Origin: Oleispirillum sp965228165
Lineage (GTDB): Bacteria > Pseudomonadota > Alphaproteobacteria > Rhodospirillales > Rhodospirillaceae
Reading direction: 5' to 3'
Length of the DNA: 64,000 nucleotides
Assembly (NCBI GenBank): GCA_965228165.1
Contig: CBDDHB010000002.1
Coordinates: forward strand, 496,001-560,000
Below the pieces are notes generated by a model, which did not search any database, was not told the DNA's origin, and saw only the letters and a program-made list of their open reading frames with translations. This document shows, in pieces, positions 54,667 to 64,000 of the stretch. Made by a program: the position numbers and the translations under genes. Positions within the stretch are counted from its first letter, which is position 1, and each line of letters begins with the position of its first letter.

Positions 54667-56517
54667 ATGACAACCGCCATGACCGCGCCCGCCGCGACCC
54701 GCCTGTTGCTTTCCGGCAACGAGGCGATCGCTCGCGGCGCATGGGAATCCGGGGTAAAGGTCGCCACCTCCTACCCCGGCACGCCGGCCGCCGAAATCCT
54801 GGAGGCGATCGGCGTCTACCCGGACCTGCACGCGCAGTTTTCGGTCAACGAGAAGGTCGCGATGGAAGTCGCGATCGGCGCCGCGATGTCCGGGGTGCGC
54901 GCGATCTGTTCGATGAAGCACGTCGGCATGAACGTCGCTTCCGACGCCTTCATGACCTATACCCTGACCGGCACCAAGGGCGGCCTGGTGATCGTCGTCG
55001 CCGACGACGTCGGCCTGTCGTCGTCGCAGAACGAGCAGGACTCCCGCTATTGGGGGCGCTTCGGCCACATGCCGGTCCTGGAGCCCGCGGACTCCCAGGA
55101 AGCCTATGAGATGACCAAGGCGGCGTTCGAGATTTCCGAACGCTTCCTGACCCCGGTGATCCTGCGCGCCACCACCCGGGTCTGCCACGTCAAGGCGATG
55201 GCCACGGTGGGCGAACGCATCGCCCCGGCGAAGGCGGAATTCGTGCCCGAGCCGCAGCGCTGGGTGATGGTCCCCGGCAACGCCAAGAACCGCCTGCCGC
55301 TGATGGCGGCGCGCGACGTCGCCCTCAAGACCTTCGCCGAGGAGACCGACCTGACCGTGATCGACGAGGGAAGCGACCGCCGCGTCGGCTTCGTCACCTC
55401 CGGCCCGGTCGCGATGAACCTGCGCGAAACCTTCCCCGACGCGCCGATCCTGAAACTCGGGTTCACCCATCCCCTGCCGATCGGGCGGATCAAGGCCTTC
55501 GCCGCGACGGTGGACACCCTGGTGGTGGCCGAGGAAACCGAGCCCCTGATCGAGAACGAACTGAAGGCCACCGGTCTTACGGTGCGCGGCAAGGATCTGC
55601 TGCCGCTGTTCGGCGAACTTTTGCCCCACGTACTGTCGGCGGCGCTCGCCCCCCTGCTTGGCCTTGACGCCCCGGCGGCGGCGGCCCCGGCCAAGCTGTT
55701 CCCGCGTCCGCCGACCCTGTGCCCGGCATGCCCGCACCTGGCCGCCTATCACACCCTGGCGCGGCTGCGCAAAAAGGTGCTGATCGCGGGCGACATCGGC
55801 TGCTACACCCTGGGCGCCGGTCATCCGTGGGGGGCCCTGGACACCTGCGTGTCGATGGGCGCCTCGATGGGCGTCGCGCTGGGCATGGACAAGGCCCGCG
55901 ACGACGACCACGACAAGGGCATCGTCGCGGTGATCGGCGATTCCACCTTCCTGCACATGGGGATGCAGGGGTTGCTGGACATCACCTACACGCACGGCAA
56001 CGTCACCGTGCTGCTGATGGACAACTCCACCACCGGCATGACCGGCGGCCAGAACCACCCGGCCAACGGCCGCGACCTGCGCGGCGCCCCCGCGCCCAAG
56101 GTGGACTTCGCCCGGCTGGTCGCCGCGCTCGGGGTTGCGGAGGACCGCATTCACGTGGTCGATCCCTACCAGTTGCCGGTGCTCGACCGCACCCTCCGGC
56201 AGGAGATCGCCACCCCCGGACCGTCGGTGATCATCACCAACCGTCCTTGCACCCTGATCGAGGCCTTCGAGCGTCACAAGCCCTTCCACACCGACGAGGA
56301 CGCCTGCACCGGCTGCGGCAAGTGCATCGACATCGGCTGCCCGGCGATCTCGGTGGCGCGGCGCGAAACCGCGGTGCGCAAGAACGGCAAGGAGGTGGAA
56401 CTCTCCTTCGCCCGGATCGACACCGCGATCTGCACCGGGTGCGGCATGTGCGTCAACCTCTGCGCGTCCGAGGCGATCGTCCGCGACGAACCCGTGAAGG
56501 AGATCCCGGCATCATGA
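54667..56517 (+). CDS. iorA: Indolepyruvate ferredoxin oxidoreductase, alpha subunit
   Basis: A 616-residue thiamine-diphosphate enzyme. The N-terminal pyrimidine domain begins LLSGNEAIARGAWESG, the TPP domain contains GDIGCYTLG and GDSTFLHMG, and the C-terminus carries two 4Fe-4S motifs, CTGCGKCIDIGCP and CTGCGMCVNLC. It oxidatively decarboxylates aryl-pyruvates, from transamination of aromatic amino acids, to aryl-acetyl-CoA and reduces ferredoxin. The start follows paaK by 11 bases and its stop overlaps iorB (ATGA). Confidence 0.96.
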   Translation: MTTAMTAPAATRLLLSGNEAIARGAWESGVKVATSYPGTPAAEILEAIGVYPDLHAQFSVNEKVAMEVAIGAAMSGVRAICSMKHVGMNVASDAFMTYTLTGTKGGLVIVVADDVGLSSSQNEQDSRYWGRFGHMPVLEPADSQEAYEMTKAAFEISERFLTPVILRATTRVCHVKAMATVGERIAPAKAEFVPEPQRWVMVPGNAKNRLPLMAARDVALKTFAEETDLTVIDEGSDRRVGFVTSGPVAMNLRETFPDAPILKLGFTHPLPIGRIKAFAATVDTLVVAEETEPLIENELKATGLTVRGKDLLPLFGELLPHVLSAALAPLLGLDAPAAAAPAKLFPRPPTLCPACPHLAAYHTLARLRKKVLIAGDIGCYTLGAGHPWGALDTCVSMGASMGVALGMDKARDDDHDKGIVAVIGDSTFLHMGMQGLLDITYTHGNVTVLLMDNSTTGMTGGQNHPANGRDLRGAPAPKVDFARLVAALGVAEDRIHVVDPYQLPVLDRTLRQEIATPGPSVIITNRPCTLIEAFERHKPFHTDEDACTGCGKCIDIGCPAISVARRETAVRKNGKEVELSFARIDTAICTGCGMCVNLCASEAIVRDEPVKEIPAS

Positions 56518-57110
56518 CCGTCACCAACATTCTGGTCGCCGGAACCGGCGGCCAAGGCGTGATGACCGCCACCGAAATCCTCGCCCAGGCGGCGATCGCC
56601 ATGGGCTTCGACGTCAAGAAGACCGAAGTCGCGGGGATGGCGCAGCGCGGCGGCGTGGTCAATTCCCACCTGCGTTTCGGCAAGCGCGTGCTGTCGCCGG
56701 TGATCCCGGCGGGAGAGGCGGACGTGCTGCTCGCCTTCGAGGCGGCGGAGGCGTTGCGCTGGATGCACGAGGTGCGGCCGAACGGGGTGATCCTGGTCAA
56801 CACCCTGCGCCTGTCGCCGCCGGTGGTGTCCTCGGGCCTGTTCGCCTATCCCGACGACCCGGTGGCGGCGCTGCGCGCCTCCGGCCGCGCGGTTTACGCC
56901 TTCGACGCGGGGGAAATCGCCCGCGACCTGGGCGAGATCAAGCTGATCAACACCATCATGCTGGGGGCGATTTCCGATCACCTGCCCTTCCCTCCCGAGG
57001 AGTTGAAGGAGCGAATCGTCGCCAGCTTCCGCGACCGCAAGCCCGCCCTGGCGGAGACCAACGCCCGGGCCTTCGACGCGGGACGGGCAAAAGCCCGCGC
57101 CGCGGCGTAA
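56514..57110 (+). CDS. iorB: Indolepyruvate ferredoxin oxidoreductase, beta subunit
   Basis: A 198-residue gamma-domain subunit of the 2-oxoacid:ferredoxin oxidoreductase superfamily. The motifs GTGGQGVMTATEILAQAA and VAGMAQRGGVVNSHLR are diagnostic. It binds CoA and completes the IorAB complex. It is coupled to iorA by a four-base overlap. Confidence 0.95.
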   Translation: MTVTNILVAGTGGQGVMTATEILAQAAIAMGFDVKKTEVAGMAQRGGVVNSHLRFGKRVLSPVIPAGEADVLLAFEAAEALRWMHEVRPNGVILVNTLRLSPPVVSSGLFAYPDDPVAALRASGRAVYAFDAGEIARDLGEIKLINTIMLGAISDHLPFPPEELKERIVASFRDRKPALAETNARAFDAGRAKARAAA

Positions 57111-57219
57111 GTTACGGCGCGCCGAAGGGGGCGGGAATGAGGCCTTTTCCGCCTTCCCCGTCAGCTGTACCATGCCCTCGAACGGGGAACCGCCCGGTAA
57201 CACCGTGACAGGAGTCGCC

Positions 57220-58149
57220 ATGAAAGTCGGCATCGTCGGCGTCGGCAACGTCGGAGCCACCGCCGCGTTCGCGATGGTTTTACGCGGCGCGGCGAGCGAA
57301 ATCATCCTGATCGACAAGGACCCGGCGCTCGCCCGCGCCCAGGCCGAGGATATCCTCCACGCCACTCCCTTTTCCTATGCCGCGCGCATCCGCGCCGGGG
57401 ACTACGCCGACCTGGAGGGCGCGGGCGTGGTGGTGCTGGCGGCGGGCGTGGGACAACGTCCGGGAGAGACCCGCCTGGAGCTTCTGTCGCGAAACGCCGC
57501 CGTGTTCGCCGACATCATCCCCAAGGTTCTGTCGGCAACCCCACACGCCATCCTGCTGATCGCGACAAATCCCGTGGACGTGATGACCGACATCGCCGCC
57601 CGGATTTCCGGATTGCCGCAGGGACGGGTTCTAGGATCGGGCACCATCCTCGATTCCGCACGGTTCCGCGCCCTGCTCGGCCAGCATATCGGCATTTCGC
57701 CGAAGTCGGTCCACGCCTACGTACTGGGCGAGCACGGCGATTCCGAGGTTCTGTGGTGGTCGGGCGCCTCCGTCGCCAGCCTGCCGGTGGTCGCGACGGC
57801 GGCGCAGAAAGGCCGCCCGATCGGGGAGGCCGAACGCGCCCTCATCGACGAAGGGGTTCGCCGCGCCGCCTATACCATCATCGAAGGCAAGGGCGCGACC
57901 TGGTTTGGCATCGGCGGCGGCCTGGCACGCATCGTGCAGGCGATCGCGGGCGACGAACATGTGCTGCTGACGGTGTCCGCGCCCACCCCGTCGGTGGAGG
58001 GGATCGACAACGTCACCCTGTCGCTGCCGCGCGTCATCGGCGCGGCGGGGGTGGTCTCGACTCTCGAACCCGCCATGAACGCGGCGGAACACGCGGCGCT
58101 GCGCAAAAGCGCGGAGATTCTGAAGGCCGCGTCGGAAATACGAATCTGA
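57220..58149 (+). CDS. ldh: L-lactate dehydrogenase
   Basis: A 309-residue NAD-dependent 2-hydroxyacid dehydrogenase. The Rossmann motif GIVGVGNVGATAAFA, the substrate loop GVGQRPGETRLELL with glutamine at the specificity position (lactate rather than malate), TNPVDVMT, GSGTILDSARFR and the catalytic histidine in LGEHGDSEV are all present. It reduces pyruvate to lactate as a fermentative outlet. AGGAG precedes the ATG; it lies 109 nt after iorB. Confidence 0.93.
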   Translation: MKVGIVGVGNVGATAAFAMVLRGAASEIILIDKDPALARAQAEDILHATPFSYAARIRAGDYADLEGAGVVVLAAGVGQRPGETRLELLSRNAAVFADIIPKVLSATPHAILLIATNPVDVMTDIAARISGLPQGRVLGSGTILDSARFRALLGQHIGISPKSVHAYVLGEHGDSEVLWWSGASVASLPVVATAAQKGRPIGEAERALIDEGVRRAAYTIIEGKGATWFGIGGGLARIVQAIAGDEHVLLTVSAPTPSVEGIDNVTLSLPRVIGAAGVVSTLEPAMNAAEHAALRKSAEILKAASEIRI

Positions 58150-58179
58150 GTTTCGGCGGGGATGTGCCGTCCCCGTCCG

Positions 58180-58195
58180 CCGACCGGACGGTCGG
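58180..58195. repeat. Perfect short inverted repeat between ldh and nifJ
   Basis: CCGACCG-GA-CGGTCGG lies 30 nt after the ldh stop, following a second imperfect hairpin. No T run follows, so it may be an operator or a weak terminator. Confidence 0.4.
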
Positions 58196-58264
58196 GAATT
58201 TGTGGATGCTCCGGGGCCGACGCGGCCCCGGATCTTGGTTCAAGCCGAACGGGAGTGCCGATCT

Positions 58265-61200
58265 GTGTCCAGTGGAAAATGGGTTGCCGTGGACGGTAAC
58301 GAGGCTTGCGCCTCGGTTGCCTATCGCGCCAGCGAAATCGCCGTGATCTACCCGATCACCCCCTCGTCGACGATGGGCGAGCTTGCCGATCAGTGGGCCT
58401 TCGAGAAAAAGCCCAACCTTTGGGGCGACATCATCGAGGTCACCGAAATGCAGTCCGAGGGCGGCGCGGCGGGCGCGGTCCACGGCGCGTTGCAGGCAGG
58501 CGCCTTGGGCACCACCTTCACCGCGTCGCAGGGCCTGCTGCTGATGATCCCCAACATGTACAAGATCGCGGGCGAGCTGACCCCGTTCGTCATGCACGTG
58601 TCGGCGCGCACCCTGGCCACCCATGCGCTGTCGATCTTCGGCGACCACTCCGACGTCATGGCCTGCCGCCAGACCGGCTTCGCCATGCTCGCCTCCGCCT
58701 CGGTGCAGGAGGCCCAGGACATGGCGGCGATCGCCCATGCCGCCACCCTGCGCGGACGGGTGCCGTTCCTGCGCTTCTTCGACGGTTTCCGCACCTCGCA
58801 CGAGGTGGCGAAAATCCGTTACCTGATGGACGACCAACTGCGCCGGATGATCGACGACGACCTGGTCGCGGAATCGCGGCGGCGCGGTCTTTCGCCCGAG
58901 CATCCGGTGGCCCGCGGCACGGCGCAGAATCCGGACACCTTCTTCCAGGCGCAGGAGGCGCGCAACCCCTTCTACGCGGCGCTGCCCGGCATCGTCCAGG
59001 CGGAGATGGACCGCTTCGCCAAAATCACCGGACGCGCCTATTCCCTGTGCCAGTACAGCGGCGCGGCGGATGCCGAACGGGTCGTCATCGCCATGGGTTC
59101 GGGCGCGGAAACCCTGGAACAGACCGCCGCCAAGCTGAACGCGATGGGCGAGAAGGTGGGGGTGATCAACCTGCATCTGTTCCGCCCCTTCCCCGCCTCG
59201 CTGCTGGTCGCGGCGCTGCCCAAGACGGTGAAATCGATCGCCGTGCTCGACCGCTGCAAGGAGCCGGGCGCGGCGGGCGAGCCTCTCTATATCGAGGTGG
59301 TCGCGGCGCTTGCCCAGGCGGAGCAGGAAGGCCGTCTGCCGATGGCCGCGATGCCCAAGGTGATCGGCGGGCGTTACGGTCTGTCGTCGAAGGAATTCAC
59401 CCCCGGCATGGCCAAGGCGGTATTCGACGAACTGAAATCGGCCGCGCCGAAGCGCTCCTTCACCGTCGGCATCGTCGATGACGTCACCGGCCTGTCGCTG
59501 TCCTACGAGCCCGCGTTCTCCCTCGGCACCCCCGGCACCAAGCGGGCGGTGTTCTACGGTCTGGGTTCGGACGGCACGGTCGGCGCCAACAAGAATTCGA
59601 TCAAGATCATCGCCGAGAACACCGACCTGTTCGCGCAAGGCTACTTCGTCTACGACTCGAAAAAATCGGGCGGACTGACCGTCTCCCACCTGCGCTTCAG
59701 CCCGCACCAGATTCGCGCCCCCCTATCTGATCAACAGCGCGGACTTCATCGCCTGCCACCACTTCGTCTTCTTCGACCGGGTGGACGTGCTGGGAATCGC
59801 CGCCAAGGGCGCGACCCTGCTGCTCAACGCCCCCTATACTCCCGCCGAGGTCTGGGACCGCCTGCCCCGCCCGGTGCAGCAGGAGATCATCGACAAGGAC
59901 ATCAAGGTCTACACCATCAACGCCCGCGCCGTGGCCGAGGGCGCCAACATGGGGCGACGGATCAACACCGTGATGCAGACCTGCTTCTTCGCCTTGTCCG
60001 GCATGCTGCCCCGCGACGAGGCGATCGCCGCGATCAAGACCGCGATCAAGAAGACTTACGGCCGCAAGAGCCAGAAGCTGGTGGAGCAGAACTTCGCGGC
60101 GGTGGACGCCACCCTGGCGCAGCTTTACGAAGTGCCGGTTCCCGCCACCACCAACGGCCACGAACTGCCGCCGGTGGTGCCCGACGACGCCCCCGACTTC
60201 GTCAAGCGGGTGACCGCGATGATGCTGGCGGGCAAGGGCGACCTGCTGCCGGTCTCCGCCTTCCCGGTGGACGGCACCTGGCCGGTCGGCACCGCGAAGT
60301 TCGAAAAGCGCAACATCGCCGACGAAATCCCGATCTGGGATCCGGAGGCCTGCCGCGAATGCAACAAATGCACAATGGTCTGCCCGCATGCCGCGATCCG
60401 CGCCAAGCTGGTGACCAAGGAAGCGCTTGCGGCCGCGGGCGCGGAACTGAAATCCCAGCCCTATCGCGGCATCGAGATGAAGGACGGCATGTACGTGTTG
60501 CAGGTCGCGCCCGAGGATTGCACCGGCTGCGGCATCTGCGTAACCGCCTGCCGCCCCGGCAAGATCAAGGCCGAGCCGGAGCGCAAGGCCCTGTCGATGG
60601 CAGAAAAGGCACCGATCCTGGAGCAGGAGAAGGCCAACTTCGCCGCCTTCCTGAAGATGCCGAATTTCGACCGCGCCGACCTGCCCAACGTCAACATCAA
60701 GACGGCGCAGTTGATCACCCCGTACTTCGAATTCTCCGGCGCCTGCCTCGCGTGCGGCGAAACCCCGTACATCAAGACCCTGACCCAGTTGTTCGGCGAC
60801 CGCCTGATGATCGCCAACGCCACCGGTTGCTCGTCGATCTTCGGCGGCAACCTGCCGACCACGCCCTACACCACCGACGCCGAAGGACGCGGCCCGGCGT
60901 GGGCGAACTCGCTGTTCGAGGACAACGCCGAATTCGGCCTGGGTTTCCGCTTGGCGGTGGACCATCAAAGGCACATGGCCAAGGCGCTTCTGGCCGGAAT
61001 GGCGGGCAAGCTGCCCGAACGTCTGGTCGCCGATATCCTGACCGCGAAACAGGACGACGAAACCGGCATCCGCGACCAGCGCAAGCGGGTTGCCGACCTC
61101 AAGGCCGCCCTGGCGGGCTTGTCCGATCCGGCGGCGCAGCGCCTTGTCGATCTGGCCGATACCCTGGTCGAACGGGTGATCTGGATCATCGGCGGCGACG

Positions 61201-61814
61201 GCTGGGCCTATGACATCGGCTACGGCGGCCTGGACCATGTGCTGGCCTCGGGCCGCAACGTCAACATCCTGGTGCTGGATACCGAGGTCTATTCCAACAC
61301 CGGCGGCCAGGCGTCGAAGTCCACCCCCACCGGCGCGGCGGCCAAGTTCGCGGTGGGCGGCAAGGTCCGACCGAAGAAGGACCTGGGCCTGATGGCGATC
61401 TCCTACGGCGACGTCTACACCGCCTCGGTCTCCTTCGGCGCGAAGGACGCGCAGACGGTGCTGGCGATGCAGGAAGCGGCGTCCTATGACGGCGTCTCCC
61501 TGATCATCGGCTATGCCCACTGCATCGCCCACGGGTACGACATGGCCTGCGGCCTGCAACGCCAGCAGTTGGCGGTGGAATCCGGCTATTGGCCGCTCTA
61601 TCGCTACGATCCGCGACGCCTGGGCAGCGGCGAAAGCGCCCTGGAACTGGACGCCAAGGAACCGAGCATGGGTCTGGCCGACTTCATGGAGGCGGAAACC
61701 CGCTTCCGCATCACCGAAAACGCCGATCCCACCGCCTATAAGGACATGGTGGCGCAGGCGGTGACCCACGCCCAGCGCCGCGCCGATATCCTGAAACGGA
61801 TCGCCGGCGTCTGA
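58265..61814 (+). CDS. nifJ: Pyruvate:ferredoxin (flavodoxin) oxidoreductase, frameshifted
   Basis: A single-chain enzyme of about 1182 residues after repair, converting pyruvate and CoA to acetyl-CoA with ferredoxin reduction. Domain order: pyrimidine domain (AVDGNEACASVAYRASE, YPITPSS), central domains, two 4Fe-4S motifs (CRECNKCTMVCP and CTGCGICVTAC), a further cysteine pair in GACLACGE, and the TPP domain (NATGCSSIFGG, GGDGWAYDIGYGG). The frame changes at a C6 run (59718-59723): five C would give IRAPYLINSADF. The GTG start at 58265 has GGGAG nine bases upstream. In free-living diazotrophs NifJ can feed nitrogenase, but no nif genes are here. Confidence 0.9.
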
Positions 61815-61841
61815 TCCGCCGCTCGCGGACCGAACCCATCC

Positions 61842-61871
61842 CGCCCCCGGCCTTGCCGGGGGCGTTTTTTT
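61842..61871 (+). terminator. Rho-independent terminator of nifJ
   Basis: A stem of CGCCCCCGGC / GCCGGGGGCG with a three- to four-base loop is followed by a run of T, 28 nt past the nifJ stop. Confidence 0.92.
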
Positions 61872-62001
61872 CAAACGCAACCTATGACCGTCATCACACC
61901 CGACCTTAAAAAATCGTAAGTTTTTACTACATATCCGGAATGTTCTTATTACAATTGTTTCGTCATGGGATTTGCGTCGCATCCCCGGAGGGACAAACGA
62001 C

Positions 62002-63681
62002 ATGAGAAACTTCTCGATATCCAACAAAATCAACATGCTGGGTGCGATTCTGGGGGCTTTCGCCCTGATCATCGGCCTCGTCGGCCTACACGGCATGTGG
62101 GTGTTCAACCAGCGCACCGACGACATGCTCGGCCTGGGCCAGCGCGCCCTCGTCGGGGAACGGGTGAACGGCCTGGTTCTGGCGGTGGTGATGGACAGCC
62201 GGGGCCTCTACATGTCGAAGACTCCCGAGCAGATCGACCGCTTCTCCAATCCTCTTCTGAAGAATCTGGAAATCTTGCAAAAAGACGTCGCCCGCTGGAA
62301 GGAGCTCTCTCCGCCCGACCGCCGCGCCGAATTCGCCGCCCTGGAAGCCGCGACCAACGACTTCGTCCGCTTCCGCACCGAAACCGTGCGCCAGGGCCGC
62401 GAAGGCGGCGGACCGGCCGCCAACCTTTACGGAAACAACGAGGAAAATCGGAAAAGCCGTCAGGCTCTGAACGTCCAAATCCAGGAACGTGTGGCCCGCA
62501 ACACCGAAGCGATGGCCAAGGTAAACGACGAAATGGACGCCTTCTTCAAGGAACGTCTGACGATTTCCGCCGTGGTCCTGCTGATCGCCATGATCGCCGG
62601 GGTTCTGGTCTCCCGCAGGATCGGCCAGGGAATGATCTCCGGCCCGATCGTCAAGATGACCCAGGCAATGAACGATCTGGCACAAGGAAACACCGCGATC
62701 GCCGTTCCCGGCCTGGGCAACCGCGACGAAATCGGCGAAATGGCGAAAGCCGTCGAAATTTTCCGCGCCAACCGCCAGGAAGCCGACCGTCTGGCCGAGG
62801 AAGCCGAGGCCGCCAACGCGGCGCGGGACGCCCGCGCCCAGGCCATCGACGCGATGATCGCACGTTTCCAAAACACCATCGAGGAGGTGCTGCAAGCCCT
62901 GGGCTCCGCCACCGGCCAGTTGGAAAGCACGGCGCACGGCCTGGCCACCACCGCCGAGAACGCCAGCGAGCGATCCTCCGCCGTCGCCGCCGCGACCGAG
63001 GGGGCCTCCAGCAACGTGCAGACGGTCGCCACCGCAGCCGAGGAACTGTCCGCCGCGATTCAGGAAATCTCCCGCCAGGTGTCGCAGTCGAGCGACCTGT
63101 CCTCCACCGCGCAGCAGGAAATGACCCGCGCCAAGGACACCATGGACCATCTGGCCGCCGCATCCAGCCGGATCGGCGACGTGGTCAACCTGATCACCGA
63201 CATCGCCAGCCAAACCAACCTGTTGGCCCTGAACGCCACGATCGAAGCGGCGCGCGCCGGAGAAATGGGCAAAGGATTCGCGGTGGTGGCGGGCGAGGTG
63301 AAGAATCTCGCCAACCAGACCGCCAAGGCGACCGAGGAGATCCAGTCGCAGATCGGCGCGGTGCAGACCACGGTGCAAGAAGCGGTGGTGGCGATTTCCG
63401 GCATCGCCCAGCACATGGACAAGATCGGCGAGATTTCCGCCGCCATCGCCTCGGCGGTCGAGGAACAATCCGCCGCCACCGGAGAAATCGCCCGCAACGT
63501 GCAACAAGCGGCGGCGGGAACCCAAGAGGTGGCAAACGGAATCGCCGGGGTCAGCCAGGCAGCCGGGGAAACCGGCGAGGCCTCGACCCAGGTGCTGCAA
63601 TCGGCGCGCACCCTGTCGCACCAGACCACGGTCCTGCGCGACGAGATCGGACGCTTCCTTGCCGACGTTCGCGCCGCGTAG
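62002..63681 (+). CDS. Methyl-accepting chemotaxis protein
   Basis: An intact 559-residue receptor. Membrane helices lie at about residues 10-32 and 188-208; between them is a helical four-helix-bundle sensor. A HAMP domain ends near RDEIGEMAKAVEIF, and the signalling domain has the hairpin tip EAARAGEMGKGFAVVAGEV. No C-terminal CheR-docking pentapeptide is present. It resembles the disrupted receptor at 11.2-13.2 kb in its signalling half. GGAGGG precedes the ATG. It is monocistronic, with the nifJ terminator upstream. Confidence 0.95.
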   Translation: MRNFSISNKINMLGAILGAFALIIGLVGLHGMWVFNQRTDDMLGLGQRALVGERVNGLVLAVVMDSRGLYMSKTPEQIDRFSNPLLKNLEILQKDVARWKELSPPDRRAEFAALEAATNDFVRFRTETVRQGREGGGPAANLYGNNEENRKSRQALNVQIQERVARNTEAMAKVNDEMDAFFKERLTISAVVLLIAMIAGVLVSRRIGQGMISGPIVKMTQAMNDLAQGNTAIAVPGLGNRDEIGEMAKAVEIFRANRQEADRLAEEAEAANAARDARAQAIDAMIARFQNTIEEVLQALGSATGQLESTAHGLATTAENASERSSAVAAATEGASSNVQTVATAAEELSAAIQEISRQVSQSSDLSSTAQQEMTRAKDTMDHLAAASSRIGDVVNLITDIASQTNLLALNATIEAARAGEMGKGFAVVAGEVKNLANQTAKATEEIQSQIGAVQTTVQEAVVAISGIAQHMDKIGEISAAIASAVEEQSAATGEIARNVQQAAAGTQEVANGIAGVSQAAGETGEASTQVLQSARTLSHQTTVLRDEIGRFLADVRAA

Positions 63682-63684
63682 GGG

Positions 63685-64000
63685 TTACTTCAGCCCCGAC
63701 CAGAACGCCTCCGCCGCCGGGCTCAACCGGTGGCGGGGGCGGTACGCCCGGATTTCCACGCCGATATCCCACTCCTGCCCCCCGGCGCGCACCAGACGGC
63801 GGCTGCCCAGATCCGCCTGAATCAGGGTCAGCGGCAACCACGCGATGCCGCGCCCGGCCACCGCCATCGCCCGCAACGCGGTGGCCAGATGGGCGGTGAA
63901 CACCGGTTCCAGGTTCGGCGCCCGATCCTGCTGCTTGGCGCGCACCGCGCCGACGATCCGGCCAAGGCCGGATTCCTGACTGTAGGACAAATACGGCAGG
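63685..64000 (-). CDS. LysR-type transcriptional regulator, C-terminal part (start outside window)
   Basis: About 104 residues of the effector-binding domain of a LysR regulator: PVFTAHLATALRAMAVAGRGIAWLPLTLI is the usual second-lobe segment, and PAAEAFWSGLK the typical C-terminal helix. The frame stays open to the window edge, so the winged-helix N-terminus lies beyond it. Its target genes are presumably further right. Confidence 0.85.
   Translation of the reverse strand, partial: LPYLSYSQESGLGRIVGAVRAKQQDRAPNLEPVFTAHLATALRAMAVAGRGIAWLPLTLIQADLGSRRLVRAGGQEWDIGVEIRAYRPRHRLSPAAEAFWSGLK

Overview
The window is a GC-rich stretch of bacterial chromosome, most likely from a facultatively anaerobic, motile alphaproteobacterium. 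The Rhodospirillales are my best guess, from the cysteine-free 55-residue L33, the RpoH type, the twin glnK-amtB modules, the methyl-accepting proteins and the codon use; no marker here fixes the genus. There are no tRNA or rRNA genes, CRISPR arrays, insertion sequences or prophage genes. Genes are tightly packed, often with 1-4 nt ATGA/GTGA overlaps.

Layout. 1-3.1 kb: end of a PDZ/S41 protease, rpmG, a DUF423 membrane protein coupled to a CheY-like receiver, and a Crp/Fnr regulator. 3.2-7.2 kb: two glnK-amtB modules, each with a sigma-54-like promoter 75 nt before glnK. 7.4-11 kb: rpoH, a small cytochrome c, and an Uup-type ABC-F ATPase. 11.2-21.2 kb: a disrupted chemoreceptor, a BtuF-like protein, msrA, a PAS-GGDEF-EAL protein, a Na/Pi cotransporter with a coiled-coil partner, and an asparagine synthetase. 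21.3-25.8 kb: a nucleoside salvage operon (cdd, PNP, deoC, deoA, deoB) in which deoC and deoA run together in one frame. 25.9-32.4 kb: a CHR transporter, a class III cyclase, an MBL hydrolase, a decayed rRNA methyltransferase, a stand-alone trpB and a flavin-binding protein. 32.4-34.4 kb: a compositionally different two-gene cassette with an ImmA/IrrE metallopeptidase, the most foreign-looking segment. 34.5-40.7 kb: sucrose metabolism (amylosucrase, sucrose-phosphate synthase, sucrose-phosphate phosphatase, fructokinase). 40.9-44 kb: cytochrome bd oxidase with two tiny subunits (CydP-like, CydX). 44-46.8 kb: a HIT protein, a dicarboxylate/amino acid symporter and CorA. 47.1-49.2 kb: a DUF3649-PepSY-DUF3325 membrane set linked to iron uptake. 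49.2-53.1 kb: a signalling cassette (diguanylate cyclase, slr1658-like ATPase switch, STAS protein, HAMP-SpoIIE phosphatase). 53.3-61.8 kb: an anaerobic 2-oxoacid block (paaK, iorA, iorB, L-lactate dehydrogenase, nifJ). 62-64 kb: an intact chemoreceptor and the C-terminus of a LysR regulator.

How the genes fit together: NifJ and IorAB pass electrons from 2-oxoacids to ferredoxin. PaaK interconverts aryl-acetates and their CoA esters, LDH offers a fermentative outlet, and the bd oxidase, with an FNR-like site upstream, serves low oxygen. The sucrose genes suggest a compatible-solute or storage-sugar role. The PII/Amt modules suggest careful control of ammonium uptake.

Caution: eight genes are interrupted by single-base frameshifts (receiver, MCP, deoA, RlmI-like methyltransferase, sps, PepSY, slr1658-like, nifJ). 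Several sit exactly in C or G runs, which fits homopolymer errors in the assembly. Two (the MCP with an extra amber codon and the methyltransferase missing its SAM-binding motif) look like true pseudogenes. One, a C11 tract in the signalling cassette, could instead be a phase-variable switch.
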